DNA of 64,000 nt from Psococerastis gibbosa (lineage: Eukaryota; Arthropoda; Insecta; Psocodea; Psocidae), in NCBI GenBank assembly GCA_963971405.1, contig OZ020487.1, positions 10,947,344-11,011,343 on the forward strand. The letters are read 5' to 3'. The notes under the pieces were generated by a model. It worked only from the letters and a program-made list of their open reading frames with translations. It searched no databases and was not told the DNA's origin. Made by a program: the position numbers and the translations under genes. Below, one piece after another: positions 1-12,960 of this stretch; position 1 is the stretch's first letter; each line of letters begins with the position of its first letter.

Positions 1-454
1 AGCGCTTAGGCCTTCATAGTAAATAATCCCAAATTCGCGAAGGGCCCCATTTCTTCTTGGCCTATCTGAAGAAAATTCTTCAGCGAAGCGTTAGCTACCG
101 GAGAGACTAATAAAAGACGTATTCCGAACGCACCATTAGGATTATGGCTTTATAATGTGCACTAGATGAGGTATATTAAGAGCACATCCGTAAGGTGTTG
201 AAATGGTGCCTTCAGGGTCAGCCTTGGGCACAGCACTGTAAGTACGTATATCCGCCACGGGCATTATTTTAATGCGGGTACCTGGGAAATGTCCATTTTC
301 CCACCACATTGCACATTTGCACTTATTACTTCACTTTACTCCTACACAAACCGTTCTGCCATTAAACGTATGATCGTCACGTTAGATAATAAACTGTATA
401 TTGTAGTGAGAAAAAAAAACTGGAAGTTGTGGTGCTAGAGAAGAATTTTGAAAA
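1..454. other. No recognised feature
   Basis: AT-rich sequence without an exon-like open stretch, splice-flanked frame or repeat shared with the rest of the window. Confidence 0.5.
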
Positions 455-775
455 TTCCATGGAGAGACCGCATAACCAACGAATAAGTGCTCCTTAGAAT
501 AAACGAAAAGAGGCCTCCATTTCAACAAGAAGAGGCAAATGGATAGGGCATATTCTGAGATCCGAAGGGCTACTCAAGAACATCATTGAGGGTATGGTTG
601 AAGGCACCAACTGACTCAAGTGGACGACAGAGGAAGGAGTAGGCTACCTAGAGGACGTTATAAATGACCTAGGGTGCGGCACCTATACGAAGGACTAAAA
701 AGGACCTCACAAAGACAGACAAGAGCGGAGGAGAAGACTAAAACATTCGCTGGAAATCAATGAATAGATTGCAAC
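455..775 (+). pseudogene. LINE ORF2 C-terminal remnant, frameshifted
   Basis: Conceptual pieces WRDRITNE, LLRINEKRP, RRGKWIGHILRSEGLLKNII and a downstream charged tail follow the order of non-LTR retrotransposon reverse transcriptase C-termini (the IGHILR block). Stops and frame changes break it throughout. It was once a replication protein of a retrotransposon and is now inert. Confidence 0.65.
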
Positions 776-1201
776 TCAAATTGAAAATTTGTAGTGAATA
801 ATACAGAATGATTGTCACAATAACATTAAATATTTATTCTTAAACAAGGCATCCCCCGATTTGTGGCGCTCTCTCTCTTTGCTCTTGCTAAGGGTGGACA
901 CCACTAACTATGGTGCGACCGCTTCTGTCTCTAGGCTTGCTAATTTGATCGATAATTTGTTTGTTAAAGGTTTGTCAATGGCATAATATTATAATATTAT
1001 TTAAAATGGGGTTAGCTGGAATCGCATTGTCTGCTGTGTTAATAGTCATTAGAGATAGGGGCCTCACAGTCATCGAGCAATTAGGGCGGAGCCCATTGCC
1101 AGGGGAAGGGGGCGACGTTTTTGGAGTGGGTGCTACCCTAATTGTATCAAGTGAGCGCTGATATTTTTATTCGCCCCCCCCTGTATCTGGGCCTATGTCT
1201 T

Positions 1202-1599
1202 AGGCGGGGTTTCCACCGACCTCTCATTGCAGAATGCAAAGACATTGACGTGGTAGCAGACATTCAAGACTTAGGCGGTATTCCACCGACCTCTCATTGC
1301 AGAGTGCAAAAATGACATTGACGGAAATTTGAATTTTTCTTTTTATAGAAATCTATTAAAATGTTTGTTCTTAACATATCACATGACGCCCTTTTTTTAA
1401 TTTTAGTTTGTTTGTGATTTTACTCTATGATCATTGATCAATTTTAACTATGACATAGAGTAAAACAAAAATTTCCGTCAATGCCATTTTTGCACTCTGC
1501 AATGAGAGGTCGGTGGAATACCCGCCTAAGTCTTGAATGTCTGCTACCACGTCAATGTCTTTACATTCTGCAATGAGAGGTCGGTGGAAACCCGGCCTT
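1202..1599. mobile_element. Nested foldback MITE, family A copy 1, TSD TTA
   Basis: The outer tip GGCGGGGTTTCCACCGACC is repeated inverted at the right end, with TTA on both sides of the tips. Within the arms lies GACGTGGTAGCAGACATT; a second complete tip pair sits inside (about 1275 and 1530), so the element is a MITE inside a MITE. The centre carries the shared ORF-start core, here damaged. Confidence 0.85.
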
Positions 1600-2138
1600 A
1601 TGTGAGGAAGCTTGGAGAGCTGCAGCACACGACAGTGCAAGGCGATGCCCTGCGAGGCCGGTACCGGTGATTTGTCTTACACACTAAAAATCTCTTCCAT
1701 TTTTTTTTTTTGGCTCCCACACAGATGACTGATGGTGCGAGCGATAAAGTGGCATCTTCTAGGCCGATACGCTCATATCTGACCATTTATGGCTATTAAA
1801 CTGAAGTGCATTGTGATACCGTAATGGCGCTCTAGGTCGGGGCCTTGGTACCATCTCATTTGCCAGTGGCAGTACCTACATACCGTGTACACTGTACCTC
1901 ATATTGAGTGGGTGATGCTGTGCCTGACCTTTAAACCCCGTGGAATGTGCATTAGAACTAACACGAATGCTTTGTTCCATTTGATCCAGTTGTTTTTTAG
2001 CTGGCTTGTGCTAGTAGTAAGCCTTAACAAGCAGTGCAGAGTCCTCCTCGGGCCGCAGGGACCCCCCTATCTGTTTTTTCCCTATACAAATCAAATTTCA
2101 GAGGAACATTTCTTCCTTCCAATGCCTGAATCATCATG

Positions 2139-2270
2139 GCCGTGCCCAGGGGGTGGTCTATAGGGTGTCCGGACCCCCCCCCCCGAAATAAATTTTTGTG
2201 TGTATGCCTGTATGGTTTGGAGAATTTATCCATTAAATCATTAAGAAATTGCGGAAATAAAAATTGAAAT
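2139..2270. mobile_element. Family G fragment
   Basis: Matches the left two thirds of the 22.9-kb element, from GGCCGTGCCCAGGGGGTGGT through the C tract and the TTTATCCATTAAATCATTAA region; the right end is missing. Confidence 0.7.
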
Positions 2271-4129
2271 GAAATAGCCCATACTGAGGTTGGACACCTG
2301 AGAAGAAAAATCCCTCTACAATTTGATACAATACTATAACTTAACTGCATTAACTTCGTTTGGCAGCAACTATGTATGGAAGACGTCGGATTTTCAGTAT
2401 TTTCACAACACAACTTTGGCCCATGGTTTTTAAAGTCAGTGACGGTCACATTTCTTGTATCAAAATGTTGAGGAGTATGTCTTGTAATCACATCATTGAT
2501 CAAGAGTTTCTGGAAAAAAAAAATTATTATCAAAAATGAGAGTGCATGTGTGTCCTTTATTCCGAGATGTCAAAATATTTTGTAAACAAGAAATGGCCGT
2601 GGATTTTTGACGAAATTAATTAATTTCTCTTTCCACATTGGCAAAATTATGAAAGTGGCCAGATGGAAAATTTCGTCCAAAATAATTTTTTTGTCAACAA
2701 AATATTTTTTAATCCGTCCATTGAGCTTGGTTTCTCATTTTAAAAGTAAGCCCTTTTTACTATTGTATAATATGACAGAGATTAGGCTATTTTTTTTTCT
2801 GCTTTGCTTCTGCCCTTCCCCCCTCCTGTCTTGAACCAAAGAGAAGGTGGCTTGGAATGTAGAGATGAGTATGAGTGGGAGGCCATTGCAGTAGGTACGG
2901 CTGGACCTAAACTATCAGATCGGTACCGGCACTAGTCCCTTTCATTACTCGATAGTTTAGTGCTTCTAAAGTGGTTTCAAGTGAATGTAAGGGTGCTGAT
3001 CATCGCGTCGAAACCGGGGTATTTTTAATGTAAGTAGTCTAACCTTGCTCATTCATGGTAGTTCTCCAGGCGTATACTATGGCTAGGGTTACCAGACGTC
3101 AGGGAGTCACCCTGACAATCAGGGATTAAGGCTGCCGTCAGGAATGTCAAGAATTGCTGGGTGAATGTCAGTAAATTTGCGAGAAACATGCAAATGAAAA
3201 AAATGGGTTTCGTATCGTTAAAAATGTGAAATAAAGATTTTTACAGAAATGAAAAACTTTTTCGCGGTTTAAATTTAATTCAAAATTTGCCGGGAACTTA
3301 TAATATTAAATTGCTTTTTAATTTATTTTAATTCAAGCATAGCAGTTTTTAACAGTGAAGTGCACAAGTAAATTTACACTAGATATAATGTGACACTTCA
3401 GGAGGAAATTTGCACTATATAGAATGATACTTTGGTTCAGGTGTCAGGAATTGAGCTTTCTGAAATCTGGTAACCCTAACTATGGCGCTTAAATAATTAC
3501 TCATTTTGAGGTTATAAAATTAAAGTATAGGCGACAACACAATTTTGATTTGCACTTCGCATTCTAAAATTGATTTGTTTACTATCATATATAATTAGTT
3601 ATTTTTAACGCAGCATACGCCTAGCTGCTGTTAGATACAGTACTGTAGCCTACGTGTACTGTATATTACATGAATTGTATTAGGTATTGTCAGAATGTAA
3701 AACTGATTCAGCAAAGTACTTGTTTTCTCAGGTATTATACAATAATATAATTGACAGCATTACTTACTTGTACTACACTATTACCCGATCACGACTGGAA
3801 CACTTATAAAAATCGAATAAACTCGGTGTTTCGCTTATGAAAGTTTTCGAATAAACTAAGGGTTCCAAATGTCATCCTTGGTCGAGTAGTAGGCCTACAC
3901 GACAACAATTTTAATTTATGTGTTAAGGCAGGGATTTCAAAGTGTTTTGTTTACATTGACCATTTCATGAAATCAATTAATTAGGTACTCTTTCCATAGC
4001 CACAAATATATGAAAATAACCCGATGAAAAATGCACAAAAACTTAAAGTGTTCACTGAAAATATACATTTTCTCACATGAACTATTATTACGAAATACCC
4101 GATAAACTGTATTAATATACTTTATAGAA
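2271..4129. other. Non-coding, partly repeat P
   Basis: Contains two family P pieces. Between them is AT-rich unique sequence with a loosely palindromic pair (AGGGTTACCAGACGTCAGG at 3086, CTGAAATCTGGTAACCCT at 3460), probably ends of another decayed element. No gene seen. Confidence 0.45.
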
Positions 4130-4700
4130 TAGTCGGTTAAGAAACGGAAACAAACATACTTCGGCCATGTTATGAGGAACGAAAAATATCCCTTTCTGCA
4201 AGTAATACTTCAAGAGAAGATAGAAGGAATGAGGGTTCCCGCCTGAAGAAGAACATCCAGGTTAATAAATCTAATTGATAAAGAGGAGATGTGAATTCAT
4301 TGAGGCCGGTCCAAAGAGACCGTTGAACGATGGAAGGTCATCTAAAATACTATGAAATTAATGCTGAGGTCCTGAGGCGGATGAAAACAGAAGCCGAGTT
4401 GCTGCTAACGGTTAAGAAACGGGAACTAACATACTGCGGCCATTTATCGGCCCATTATCGCCTTCTGTGTCTACAAATTAATCCAAGTGAAGATAGAAGG
4501 CCAGAGGGCTCCCGACAGAAGAACATCCTGGTTGAAAAACCTGAGGCAGTGGTTTGGCAAGAGCACGACTTCCCTTTTCAGCGCAGCAGTCTCCAAGGTC
4601 CAAATTGCAATGATGATCGCCAGTCTTCGATGGAAGAGGCATTTAAAGGAAAAAAATATAATAGAAGTAAACCAATTGGGGGAATACGAGTAGACTGGTT
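4130..4700 (+). pseudogene. LINE ORF2 C-terminal remnants, two adjacent pieces
   Basis: The first piece (4130-4255) and second (4330-4700) carry the same region. The second reads INAEVLRRMKTEAELLLTVK then RELTYCGHL in one frame and KIEGQRAP, SWLKNLRQWFG, AVSKVQIAMMIASLR in another, so one frameshift separates them. These blocks are typical of the end of a LINE endonuclease/reverse-transcriptase protein. The same family recurs at 6.0, 27.1 and 63.0 kb. Confidence 0.75.
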
Positions 4701-5631
4701 TTTGAAAAAGCACCCACAAAAGCTTTTATTTACTATACCGGCACTTTCATATTGTAGTATCTGTGAGACGAGAAATCAATTTATTTCATTTTAAAATACA
4801 CAGCTATTCCATGTATATTTTTTTTCGTTCCCATAAACATAAACGTATTACTATTGTGTCTATGCTACAGTATATATATAGAGCTCCATAAAAAAATTCA
4901 ATGCCGCATCACCAGTGTCCAAAAAATATCGCGTTCTAACATTTTATGAACAGAGCTGGAGACAAAAAATAAAATTTAAATTACGGGTAAAGTAAGACAA
5001 AGTGCAGTAAACTATGAAGCTAGCAATATCCATTTTGCAAAGGAGAAAAGGTACCACAGACAAATTGTCTCTGAAAGTACCTACAACGACAATCTGGCGA
5101 CCAAACCAAACAATTACAAACAGGGGTTTTTAAAAAATATGTAATAAAACGCTTTTATTGAACATATAGCAACGATAGTAGCATTAACAAACCATCAAAG
5201 CATATAAATGTGTATGCCTATACGCCAGTACAGTGCACCTACATCAGCCTAATTACCTAACACACAGAAATTATACCATACTGTACTTCAGGTAGGGCTC
5301 ATTAGGCATACATTTTGCCGTAGGGATCGAGTAACCTTGGATAAATTTACGATACGTTTACATTTGCCCCAAAGTACCCAGTGGAGGTACTTCTGCAGCT
5401 ATTCCAAAGCCAAAGGCCGCTTAATACAAGCTAGGATAGTATAAGTATATGACGTTATGGTCTGTTTTCACCATTTATACTCTAACAGCATAAAAAAGTG
5501 AAGACATTCAGTGGTAGGCTACAGCCAAAATGCCCTAAACATGAACCTTTTCGGTTATCATCCCACAAGGCTGGAATGGTACAGGCTACACGTATATGCT
5601 ATATCCGACAGGATAAGAATCATTTCCTTAT

Positions 5632-5769
5632 GCGGGAATTCCACCAACGTCAATAGTGATATTAAATGTTTTTGACGTGGTAGCAGACAGTTTTAGACTG
5701 TCTAAAAATGTCTGCTACCACGTCAAGAAACATTTAAAATCAGTATTGACGTTGGTGGAAACCCCGCCC
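5632..5769. mobile_element. Short foldback MITE, family E copy 1
   Basis: 138-bp palindrome: GCGGGAATTCCACCAACGTC arm, TTTTTGACGTGGTAGCAGAC inside, mirrored to CCCCGCC. The left tip is mutated and the target duplication is unclear. Confidence 0.78.
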
Positions 5770-5989
5770 AAGTAGTGTAATTCAAAGTAGGCTAACTGAG
5801 CTTCTGAGTAATGGTTTATGAGTTTATGGTGTTAATTGAATTAAAATGTCTTTAGTTCTTTCTTTCTTCTTTCTTTCATTCCTCCTCGTAGTGACGATGG
5901 AAGCGCGTAGTGGCGACTGAACAGACAGAGGACCGAGTTAGAGCCAGGATAGGATAAAAACACAGGGCACTCTTATGTCTTGGAAACCA

Positions 5990-6068
5990 TTGCCATTCCC
6001 TCGTACTGCAATTGCCATGATGATCGCCAATCTTCGATTGAAGAGACATTTGAAGGAGAGCGGTGTAA
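5990..6068 (+). pseudogene. Tiny LINE C-terminal stub
   Basis: Translates to IAMMIANLRLKRHLKE, the extreme C-terminus of the LINE family at 4.5 kb. It lies directly before a family F repeat. Confidence 0.6.
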
Positions 6069-6087
6069 TTACCCAATTTAATGCCAG

Positions 6088-6535
6088 CAAAATAATGAAA
6101 GAGGACCGGTCCGAGTTTACTCGAACATGCTTTCCATTTTATCAACATTAGTAGATAGAGAAAATGAGTAATTTCATGGTAAATAATTTTCCTATGGTTA
6201 GATTTCCGATATCTCGGAGGGAGGGGGGGGGGGTTGTCCACCTGACGTCACTGGAGGTGAGGTAAATTCTAGATAGGTCAGACCAGCACATTACCACACA
6301 GCAATAATGGCAGGACACCAAATGCATTTGAGCGTGAATTTTCTATTATTTTTTCAAAAACATTTTTTTTGCACAAAACGATATAGTTGTTTGGGAAAGC
6401 AACCGGTCCGGTTTCGTTACTCAATTTAACACCTAAAAAATGCTGAAGGTAGAAATCATCGATAGAAAGGTTTAGCAGAAAAATTATTTTTTAGTAATTT
6501 TTCATTAAAATTGATTTATTTTTGTTACTTAGTGC
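6088..6535 (-). mobile_element. Family F repeat, partial
   Basis: Runs from GACCGGTCCGAGTTTACTCG to the TTTTTAGTAATTTTTCATT region. Contains the shared block TTAACACCTAAAAAATGC and TAGAAAGGTTT. Non-coding; starts directly after a LINE stub. Confidence 0.72.
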
Positions 6536-6637
6536 GTTAAATAAATAGCCTCGCCAAGTGTCTTCGTATTGTGGTCGAATAGTATATAGTGTACAGGCTC
6601 ACCCCGCTTAGACTTCTTGCCTGGAGCGTGTTCAAGC

Positions 6638-6836
6638 CAAGGACGGATACAGGGGGGGGGTAGGTGGGGGGGGGTAGGGGGGGAGGTAGCTGCCCCCCCC
6701 CCCCCGAAAATTTGCTAAATCTATTGTAAATTAAGTTATTACTATCTAATTTAGTCGATCCTACATAAGTTTTTCCTATTTTGACCCTCAGCTACCCCCC
6801 CCCCCTCCAAAAAAAAATTGGCTGGATCCGTCCCTG
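6638..6836. mobile_element. hAT-like MITE, family H copy 1
   Basis: Tips CAAGGACGGATACAG/CTGGATCCGTCCCTG, interior with long G and C tracts. Flanks GTTCAAGC and GTTCAAGT match at 7 of 8 bases, as for an aged hAT target duplication. Confidence 0.78.
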
Positions 6837-7283
6837 GTTCAAGTTAGAGCTCGCATAGATACTTCAACCTTACAAACATAATTGCCGGGCGTCTATATGA
6901 CAACTATTAACCTTCGATAAATATAGCATATAAGGAAAGAAAGTACTGTATGGTATACAGTACAATTAGATGCGTCCATGTGCATAACGAATGTCATTGC
7001 GTTGCATTAGGCCTATAATGTAATTTTATGCATTGCAGATCATGGAGAGAGGATAGCCTATACGGTATGACGATGAGCGTTACCATGAACTTGGCACAGA
7101 CTGCCATACTATTGGTAAGTCAATCTTCCGCATTCAGTAGAATATACTAGTATAGAATTACTCTGTGGACATATCTAACTAACGCAACACATCATGTCAG
7201 GTCCAATAGCCCTATCATAATTTATGTATTAGATAAATTCGATGGCATACCCAACTAAGTTATGAATAAAAGGACTCATATTT

Positions 7284-7532
7284 GAGGAGCAAACTTTCAA
7301 AACGTCACAAATCCATGAAAATTAAAAATTGATTTTATCATCGATTTTCCATCTTGAAGATGAGTTGAATCAGGATTGCTAATCAAAACAAAAACAAAAC
7401 AAATTTGACTCAGTCTTTTGAAGGGTTAAAATCTTATATTCCCATTATGATAAAGCCAAAATAATGATGTTTTTCGTGTTTCCTGAACATTTTACGAAAA
7501 TGGATTTGTGCCGTTTTGAAAGTTTGCTCCTC
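7284..7532. mobile_element. Foldback element with GAGGAGCAAACTTTC arms
   Basis: About 40-bp inverted arms (GAGGAGCAAACTTTCAAAAC, then CACAAATCCAT) around an AT-rich centre. ATTT lies beside both ends and may be a short target duplication. Non-coding. Confidence 0.75.
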
Positions 7533-7549
7533 ATTTGTACTTGGTTAAG

Positions 7550-7680
7550 TCATGATTTCGCCTGTTTCATTGCGTCAATGTTAAGCTTGTCTCATCTTGT
7601 CCATTATCGCTTGTAGCCGGTGTAGGTTGACGTCGAGGCCGTATACCAGTTTGCCAATAGCCAATAATTTATACGGAAAC
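7550..7680 (+). repeat. Family N repeat (also 46455-46580)
   Basis: CCTGTTTCATTGCGTC, TTGTCCATTATCGCTTGTAG, CCGGTGTAGGTTGAC, GTATACCAGTTTGCCAATAG occur here and at 46455-46580; weaker parts near 10.5 and 10.8 kb. Confidence 0.65.
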
Positions 7681-8063
7681 AATACAAACAGTCTAATGTC
7701 CGAAATTCATGGGTTCATTGGACAAGGGGCGAGCCTTTCAGGACATTAATTATTATGAATAAAAGTAGCCTACATTTAATGTATTATAAGTGTCAGTGGC
7801 GGTTCTGGAAATGGAGATATTGTGCTAAATTCAGTCCCTGGTGGTAAAACAAAAAATACGTCTGAGAGTAGGTCTATGAAATGCGACAGAATTTTAAAAA
7901 AAAAAATCTCTCATTGTATCGTATGTTCTTTAATAGGTACCGCTCCTGTTAACTTGGAAGCTAATAGAGTACTAGCAGTAGTGTTCGTCGGGTTAATAAC
8001 GACTTAGGCCTCATATTTGGGCCCATAGAGCGACCCCGACTTGACTGTCCTATGCCAGCCCAT

Positions 8064-8220
8064 GTGGACCTCCTGATTATAGTGGATTCCGAACTACTTG
8101 GGAAACACAGTGAAGTAACACGATTTGTTAGGAGGTGACCAGGACAAGTCCTACCATGTTTCCCTACCGGCACTGTGCACACGCTGGATTCAACTTGGTA
8201 TGGCGGCCGGCAAGCTAATA
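8064..8220 (+). repeat. Family J repeat
   Basis: GGACCTCCTGATTATAGTGG through TGACCAGGACAAGTCC, CCTACCGGCACTGTGCACAC and TTGGTATGGCGGCCGGC. Confidence 0.7.
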
Positions 8221-8344
8221 GAGGGAATTTGACTACGAGGCAGACCCCTATTTCCATAAGGGATAAATGGGCTATTGACAAGGGCGGCACATTTTTAGGT
8301 GAATTTCTCTATCTGTCGTGAATTGTAGCGAATAAACTATACAT

Positions 8345-8948
8345 TTTGGGCCCATTTTCTATCATTTGTTCAAAGTTTTTGCACAAAACTAAATTTCGTA
8401 ACTCAATTTAACACCTAAAACATGCCTGAAGGTAGAAATCATCGATAGAAAGGTTTCGCAGAAAAATTATTTTTTAGTCATTTTTCATTAAAATTCAGTT
8501 GTTTTTATTATTTTTACCCCCAGAAGCAAACTATCAAGGGGCAAGCGACCCCCGCATTTTATCAACATTTATAACGACTACAATACATGTGAATCTAAAA
8601 GAAATCGTTGGAGCCGTTTTTGAGAAATAATTTTTTTAGACGTTTTTTTTTTAGTCTTTTGAGAATAAAATCCCTTCAAATTGAGTTAGCCCAAAATAAA
8701 ATAAAATATTCCCGAGTTATGATTTTTGTGAACCGACATGCTAAATTTCATCAAAATCGATCGAGTAGTTTGCCCAGAAATCGATGAACAGACAGACTGA
8801 GTGACAGAGCGACAGGCAGACAGACATTTCGTAAAAACCACCTGGGACCTCAAAACGTGTAAATCCGTTGAAATCTCGGGATCGAAAATTTCGACCATCA
8901 CAAAGCTTTCCTTATATCCTACTACGTATAAATTGGAAGGCAATATTG
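8345..8948 (-). mobile_element. Family F repeat, long partial copy
   Basis: Covers the family from the ACACCTAAAACATGCCTGAA block to the end GTATAAATTGGAAGG. Includes the AGACAGACAGACTGAGTGAC stretch (inverse of the GTCTGTCTG run in other copies). Open frames here are artefacts. Confidence 0.74.
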
Positions 8949-9743
8949 GATATTATGCTGTCGCCAGGGTCTGTGAACAAAAGCTAGGCTACGGTAGGCC
9001 TCGCTGACTATAACGTGTCGTATCAAGAAACCCCCTATTATGCCCTTTGTTATTGAAAACTCCTACCACTGCCTCCTGTTTGTAGTTTTTTGAATGAGTT
9101 TTCGTCTGTAAAATTTATAGCTTTTTGCTGTCAAAACGCATTAAATCCTACTATTTCGCACCTGCATTTTACAAACTACATATGTAGCCTACTTCAAAAT
9201 AAAGTATTTACTTTGGGCAATAGCTGGGCAGCCCTGGCATGGAGCATAAACACTCGCTGCTACGTACGTAGTATATATTGTGCTTCCCTAAGCCTCTTAT
9301 CAAAAATTTAATGAAAGGTATACAAGATGGGATATTAGAACTTCAAAGAAGAAGACAATGACATTGGCAATTCACCCCTTGAAAGGTTGTAATTAAAGAA
9401 ACTAGAGCGCATGACGAGACCTTCAAGCAATATGGCTCCTTTTCACGGTTTACTCCTTTCTAGAAATTTTGCTATACGATACTAATTTGTGTGATGCAAG
9501 ATGGCCGCGTGTTTGCTGGCTGCAATTTGCCGTTTTTGTTGTTGAAGTGTCTGTTTACTCAGGTGTTAAGGCCAGTGTGGCAAGCGGCTCATCTTGTCCG
9601 ACCTTTGGACAAAGTGTTCCAGATGTCTCTTGTCTACAGAAAATATAGGCTACATACAGTGCATACTCGCATGCAGCGTCTTGCGTTCCTATGATGCGCG
9701 AAGAAAGTCACCAAAGCCGCAGTCAATCCATGATATTTTTATA

Positions 9744-10130
9744 AGGCGCCCATTCCACCGACCTGCTAGGGCTATTTACAAAAACAGTGACGTGGTAGCA
9801 GACATTCAAGACTTAGGCGGGGTTTCCACCGACCTCGCATTGCAGAATTGACGGAAATGTATGTTTTCCCTATGCTATAGTTAAAATTGATCAATGATCA
9901 TACAGTAAAATCACAAACAAACAAACTAAAATTAAAAAATGGCGTCATGGGATATGTTAAGTACAAACCTTTTAATAGATTTCTATGAAAAGAAAAATTC
10001 TAATTTCCGTCAATGTCATTTGCATTCTGCAATGCGAGTTTGGTGGAAACGCCACCTAAGTCTTGAATGTCTGCTACCACGTCACCGTTTTCGTAAATAG
10101 CCCTATAGTCGGTCGGTGGAATGGGCGCCT
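9744..10130. mobile_element. Nested foldback MITE, family A copy 2
   Basis: Tips are GGCGCCCATTCCACCGACC; arms carry GACGTGGTAGCAGACATTC; an inner tip pair and the core are present. The core on the plus strand from about 9938 still reads MASWDMLSTNLLIDFYEKK. Confidence 0.83.
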
Positions 10131-11035
10131 TAGTTTCGCTAATTGTTTTTGGTCTACTGGAACTGAAAGCGAGAAATATCATAGCTCCTTTTTCCTTTGT
10201 CTACATGGAGTAAGATTATTTTTCTATAAAATATTAAAAACATCCCATTCTTACCAGAACCGGCATATCTTGGTTGAGAATGGGACCATGGAACAGAAAG
10301 TCGAGGTTTGAAACTCGATATAAATATAAATGATATTAAACCCAATCCTAATGGGTAGGGCTATATAAGGTACTGTATATACCTTCTCCGGTATGGGAAA
10401 ATATGGTTGCGGGGTATATTGCTGACCACAACATATCATATGGAGCAGTGTTCAAGAAGTATATGTCGAGCCTTTCACAACGTATCAATGATAAGCAGCT
10501 TGTCTCAGCTTGTCAGTTCTCACTTGTAGCTGCGGTGTAGCTGGCGTTTAAGGTTGTCATTAATTAAATAAACAATAGTAATAAAAAATAAAAAGTAATA
10601 ATAATAATAAACTGTACTGTATGTCGAATGTCCCCTATTACAATGTTAACCTTTTATTTTTAGATTATATCACGTTATTTATTTTGTATTTTTGTAAAAG
10701 GGGGGCCCAGCACGGGATATCCTTTGGGCCCCCCTTCCAATTGCAACAAAATTGTACTTATTTAACATTCTTTTTTTAAAATATATTTATTCTATTCTAT
10801 TCTATTCATCGAGAGCGTGTACCAATTTGCCAGAGGGCAAAACCAATCATGCCCGGAAAATCTATGAAAAAGCCTGCCAAAAATAATAATACCAGTCCTC
10901 TACTCTAAATCCCGCAGGGTATTTTACAACATCTCCCACTCGCCTTATATGGGTGCAGGCAACGATCGTAGGTTTAAATCCCGCTCTCACACCATTTTTT
11001 CTTCAAATTTTTTCTATTACGGCATTAGTTATCTT

Positions 11036-11428
11036 AGGCGGGGTTTCCACCGACCTCTCATTACAGAAAGCACATACGTTGACGTGGTAGCAGACATTCT
11101 AGACTTAGGTGGGGTTTCCACCGACCTCTCATTGCAGAATGCAAATGACATTGACGGAAATTTGAATTTTTCTTTTTATAGAAATCTATTAAAATGTTTG
11201 TACTTAACATATCCCATGACGCCATTTTTTAATTTTAGTTTGTTTGTGATTTTACTCTATGATCATTGATCAATTTTAACTATGGCATAGAGTAAAACAA
11301 AAATTTCCGTCAGTGTCATTTGCATTCTGCAATGAGAGGTCGGTGGAAACCCCGCCTTTATTAATGATATCTGCTACCACGCCAACGTATGTGCATTCTG
11401 CAATGAGAGGTCGGTGGAAACCCCGCCT
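11036..11428. mobile_element. Nested foldback MITE, family A copy 3 (mixed arms)
   Basis: Outer and inner GGCGGGG tips as in copy 1, but the two outer arms differ near the centre: the left reads CATTCTAGACTTA, the right TTTATTAATGATATC. The core on the minus strand reads MASWDMLSTNILIDFYKK. Confidence 0.83.
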
Positions 11429-12140
11429 ATTCTACCATGGTGTATGCCTGTTTGGTACAATATACTAGGCCTACGGGTGGTTGGGTGTCCGTCACTATGC
11501 TGCCGGGTGGTAATATATATGCACTAGACTGTATTATACCTTATTCCGACGAGTCATCATCGATCATAGATATCTGAGTGATAAATAAGATTATTCCGGT
11601 TCTTTCCGAAATGTCTCTAAAAGGTGAAGGCTAGTCAGGACTATTTTTTAAACCGTCAACTTTCAAAAGTCTTCGTTTAGTCAGACAACTTCTTTCGTGA
11701 AGATTTAGTTGAGGGCACCATTCATAATATTCGTTTAAAAAAATACAATATGCTGTGTAACTTGTACTATATATAGGGGCGTTGCCAGGTCATGGCAATT
11801 AGGGGGGGGGGGGGGCTGGAAGAGTCATAATCGTTGTTCATATCTAGATAATATTGGCGTTTTAGGCATACACACCTCTATTCATAGGGTAAATGTAATG
11901 TATAGTACCAGTAGCTTGTATGACTTAAGGTTACTAGATAATTACGGAACACACCCGTTATACCGTGAAACTTAATAATATAGAATTGAACCTATGACAA
12001 CCCATTGAGGAGCTACTGGGGAAAGGCCTGAGGACGGGTTGAGGTTTCTCTCAGCACATGATTTATACTCAACTTTGGGTGTTGGTGTGGTCAGCAACAT
12101 GACCGGTAGCTTATCAATTAAGTTAAAGTTGACTTGACTA

Positions 12141-12604
12141 AGGCGGGGTTTCCACAAACGTCAATCGTCAATGAGAAATATGAAATTGAAGGACATTTCA
12201 ATTTTTCATTGATGGCGGTGTTTCCACATGTTTTTTCAACTATTGACACTTTTCTTATTTTGAAACGTATGCGCCAAATTTTTGAAATTTGTTTGCATTT
12301 GTTTTTTGAAATTTTATTTGTATTTCTTTTCTTCGTACACTTATTATTTTTAATACAACCCAATAATAGTAGGAGATTCGAAGTAAGGTCGACCTTCACC
12401 GATCTGTTTAATGAATGAAAACTATTTTATAAACAATCTATTAAAATTTTTGTACTTAACATATTCCATGACGCCATTTTAGTTTGTTATTGTTTGCAGC
12501 GCGTGATTTTACTCTATGATCATTGATCAATTTTAACAATGGCATAGAGTAAAATTGAAATGTCCTTCAATTTCATATTTCTCATTGACTATTGACGTAT
12601 GTGG
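12141..12604. mobile_element. Foldback MITE, family C copy 1, right tip lost
   Basis: Left tip GGCGGGGTTTCCACAAACGT. The arms carry TGAAATTGAAGGACATTTCA. The right arm is intact up to ATTGACGTATGTGGA, but the GGCGGG tip is replaced by other sequence. The core reads MASWNMLSTKILID then stops. Confidence 0.78.
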
Positions 12605-12714
12605 ACATTTCGAGCTTATTCACTGCGGCTGTGAATTTCCTGACTCACCTCCCACTTACTGTTTACAATGCATCCGAGATACCGGCATTGTTTTACATTG
12701 TACCACAGGTACAC

Positions 12715-12960
12715 CATCCACAACAATCTTCTTCTTCTTCTTCTTCTTCTGGCTCTACAGCCCTTGATGAGCTTTGGTCTGCTTGACAACACTCCTCCAG
12801 TCATCTCTGTTTTGTCCAACGCTCCACCATCTGCGGACTCCCAACTCGCGTTGGTCAGTTTCACACTCAACCTCCCAGCGTTTTCGAGGACGTCCGGCCA
12901 GTCGTCTTCCAGTCACCATTCAGAACAATATTCAGATTTATCTCCGTCCTCTTACTGACA
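12715..12960 (+). repeat. Family I interspersed repeat with a (TTC)n tract
   Basis: A (CTT)n microsatellite is followed by CTTGACAACACTCCTCCAG, GCGGACTCCCAACTCGCG, CGTTTTCGAGGACGTCCGGC. A relative on the other strand lies at 31.2 kb. Open frames here disagree with each other and are not called as genes. Confidence 0.6.

Noticed and set aside
2024-2533. 169-codon open frame on the minus strand
   Set aside because: A third of it is a family G repeat read backwards. It has no domain, signal or splice context, and composition is like the surrounding DNA.
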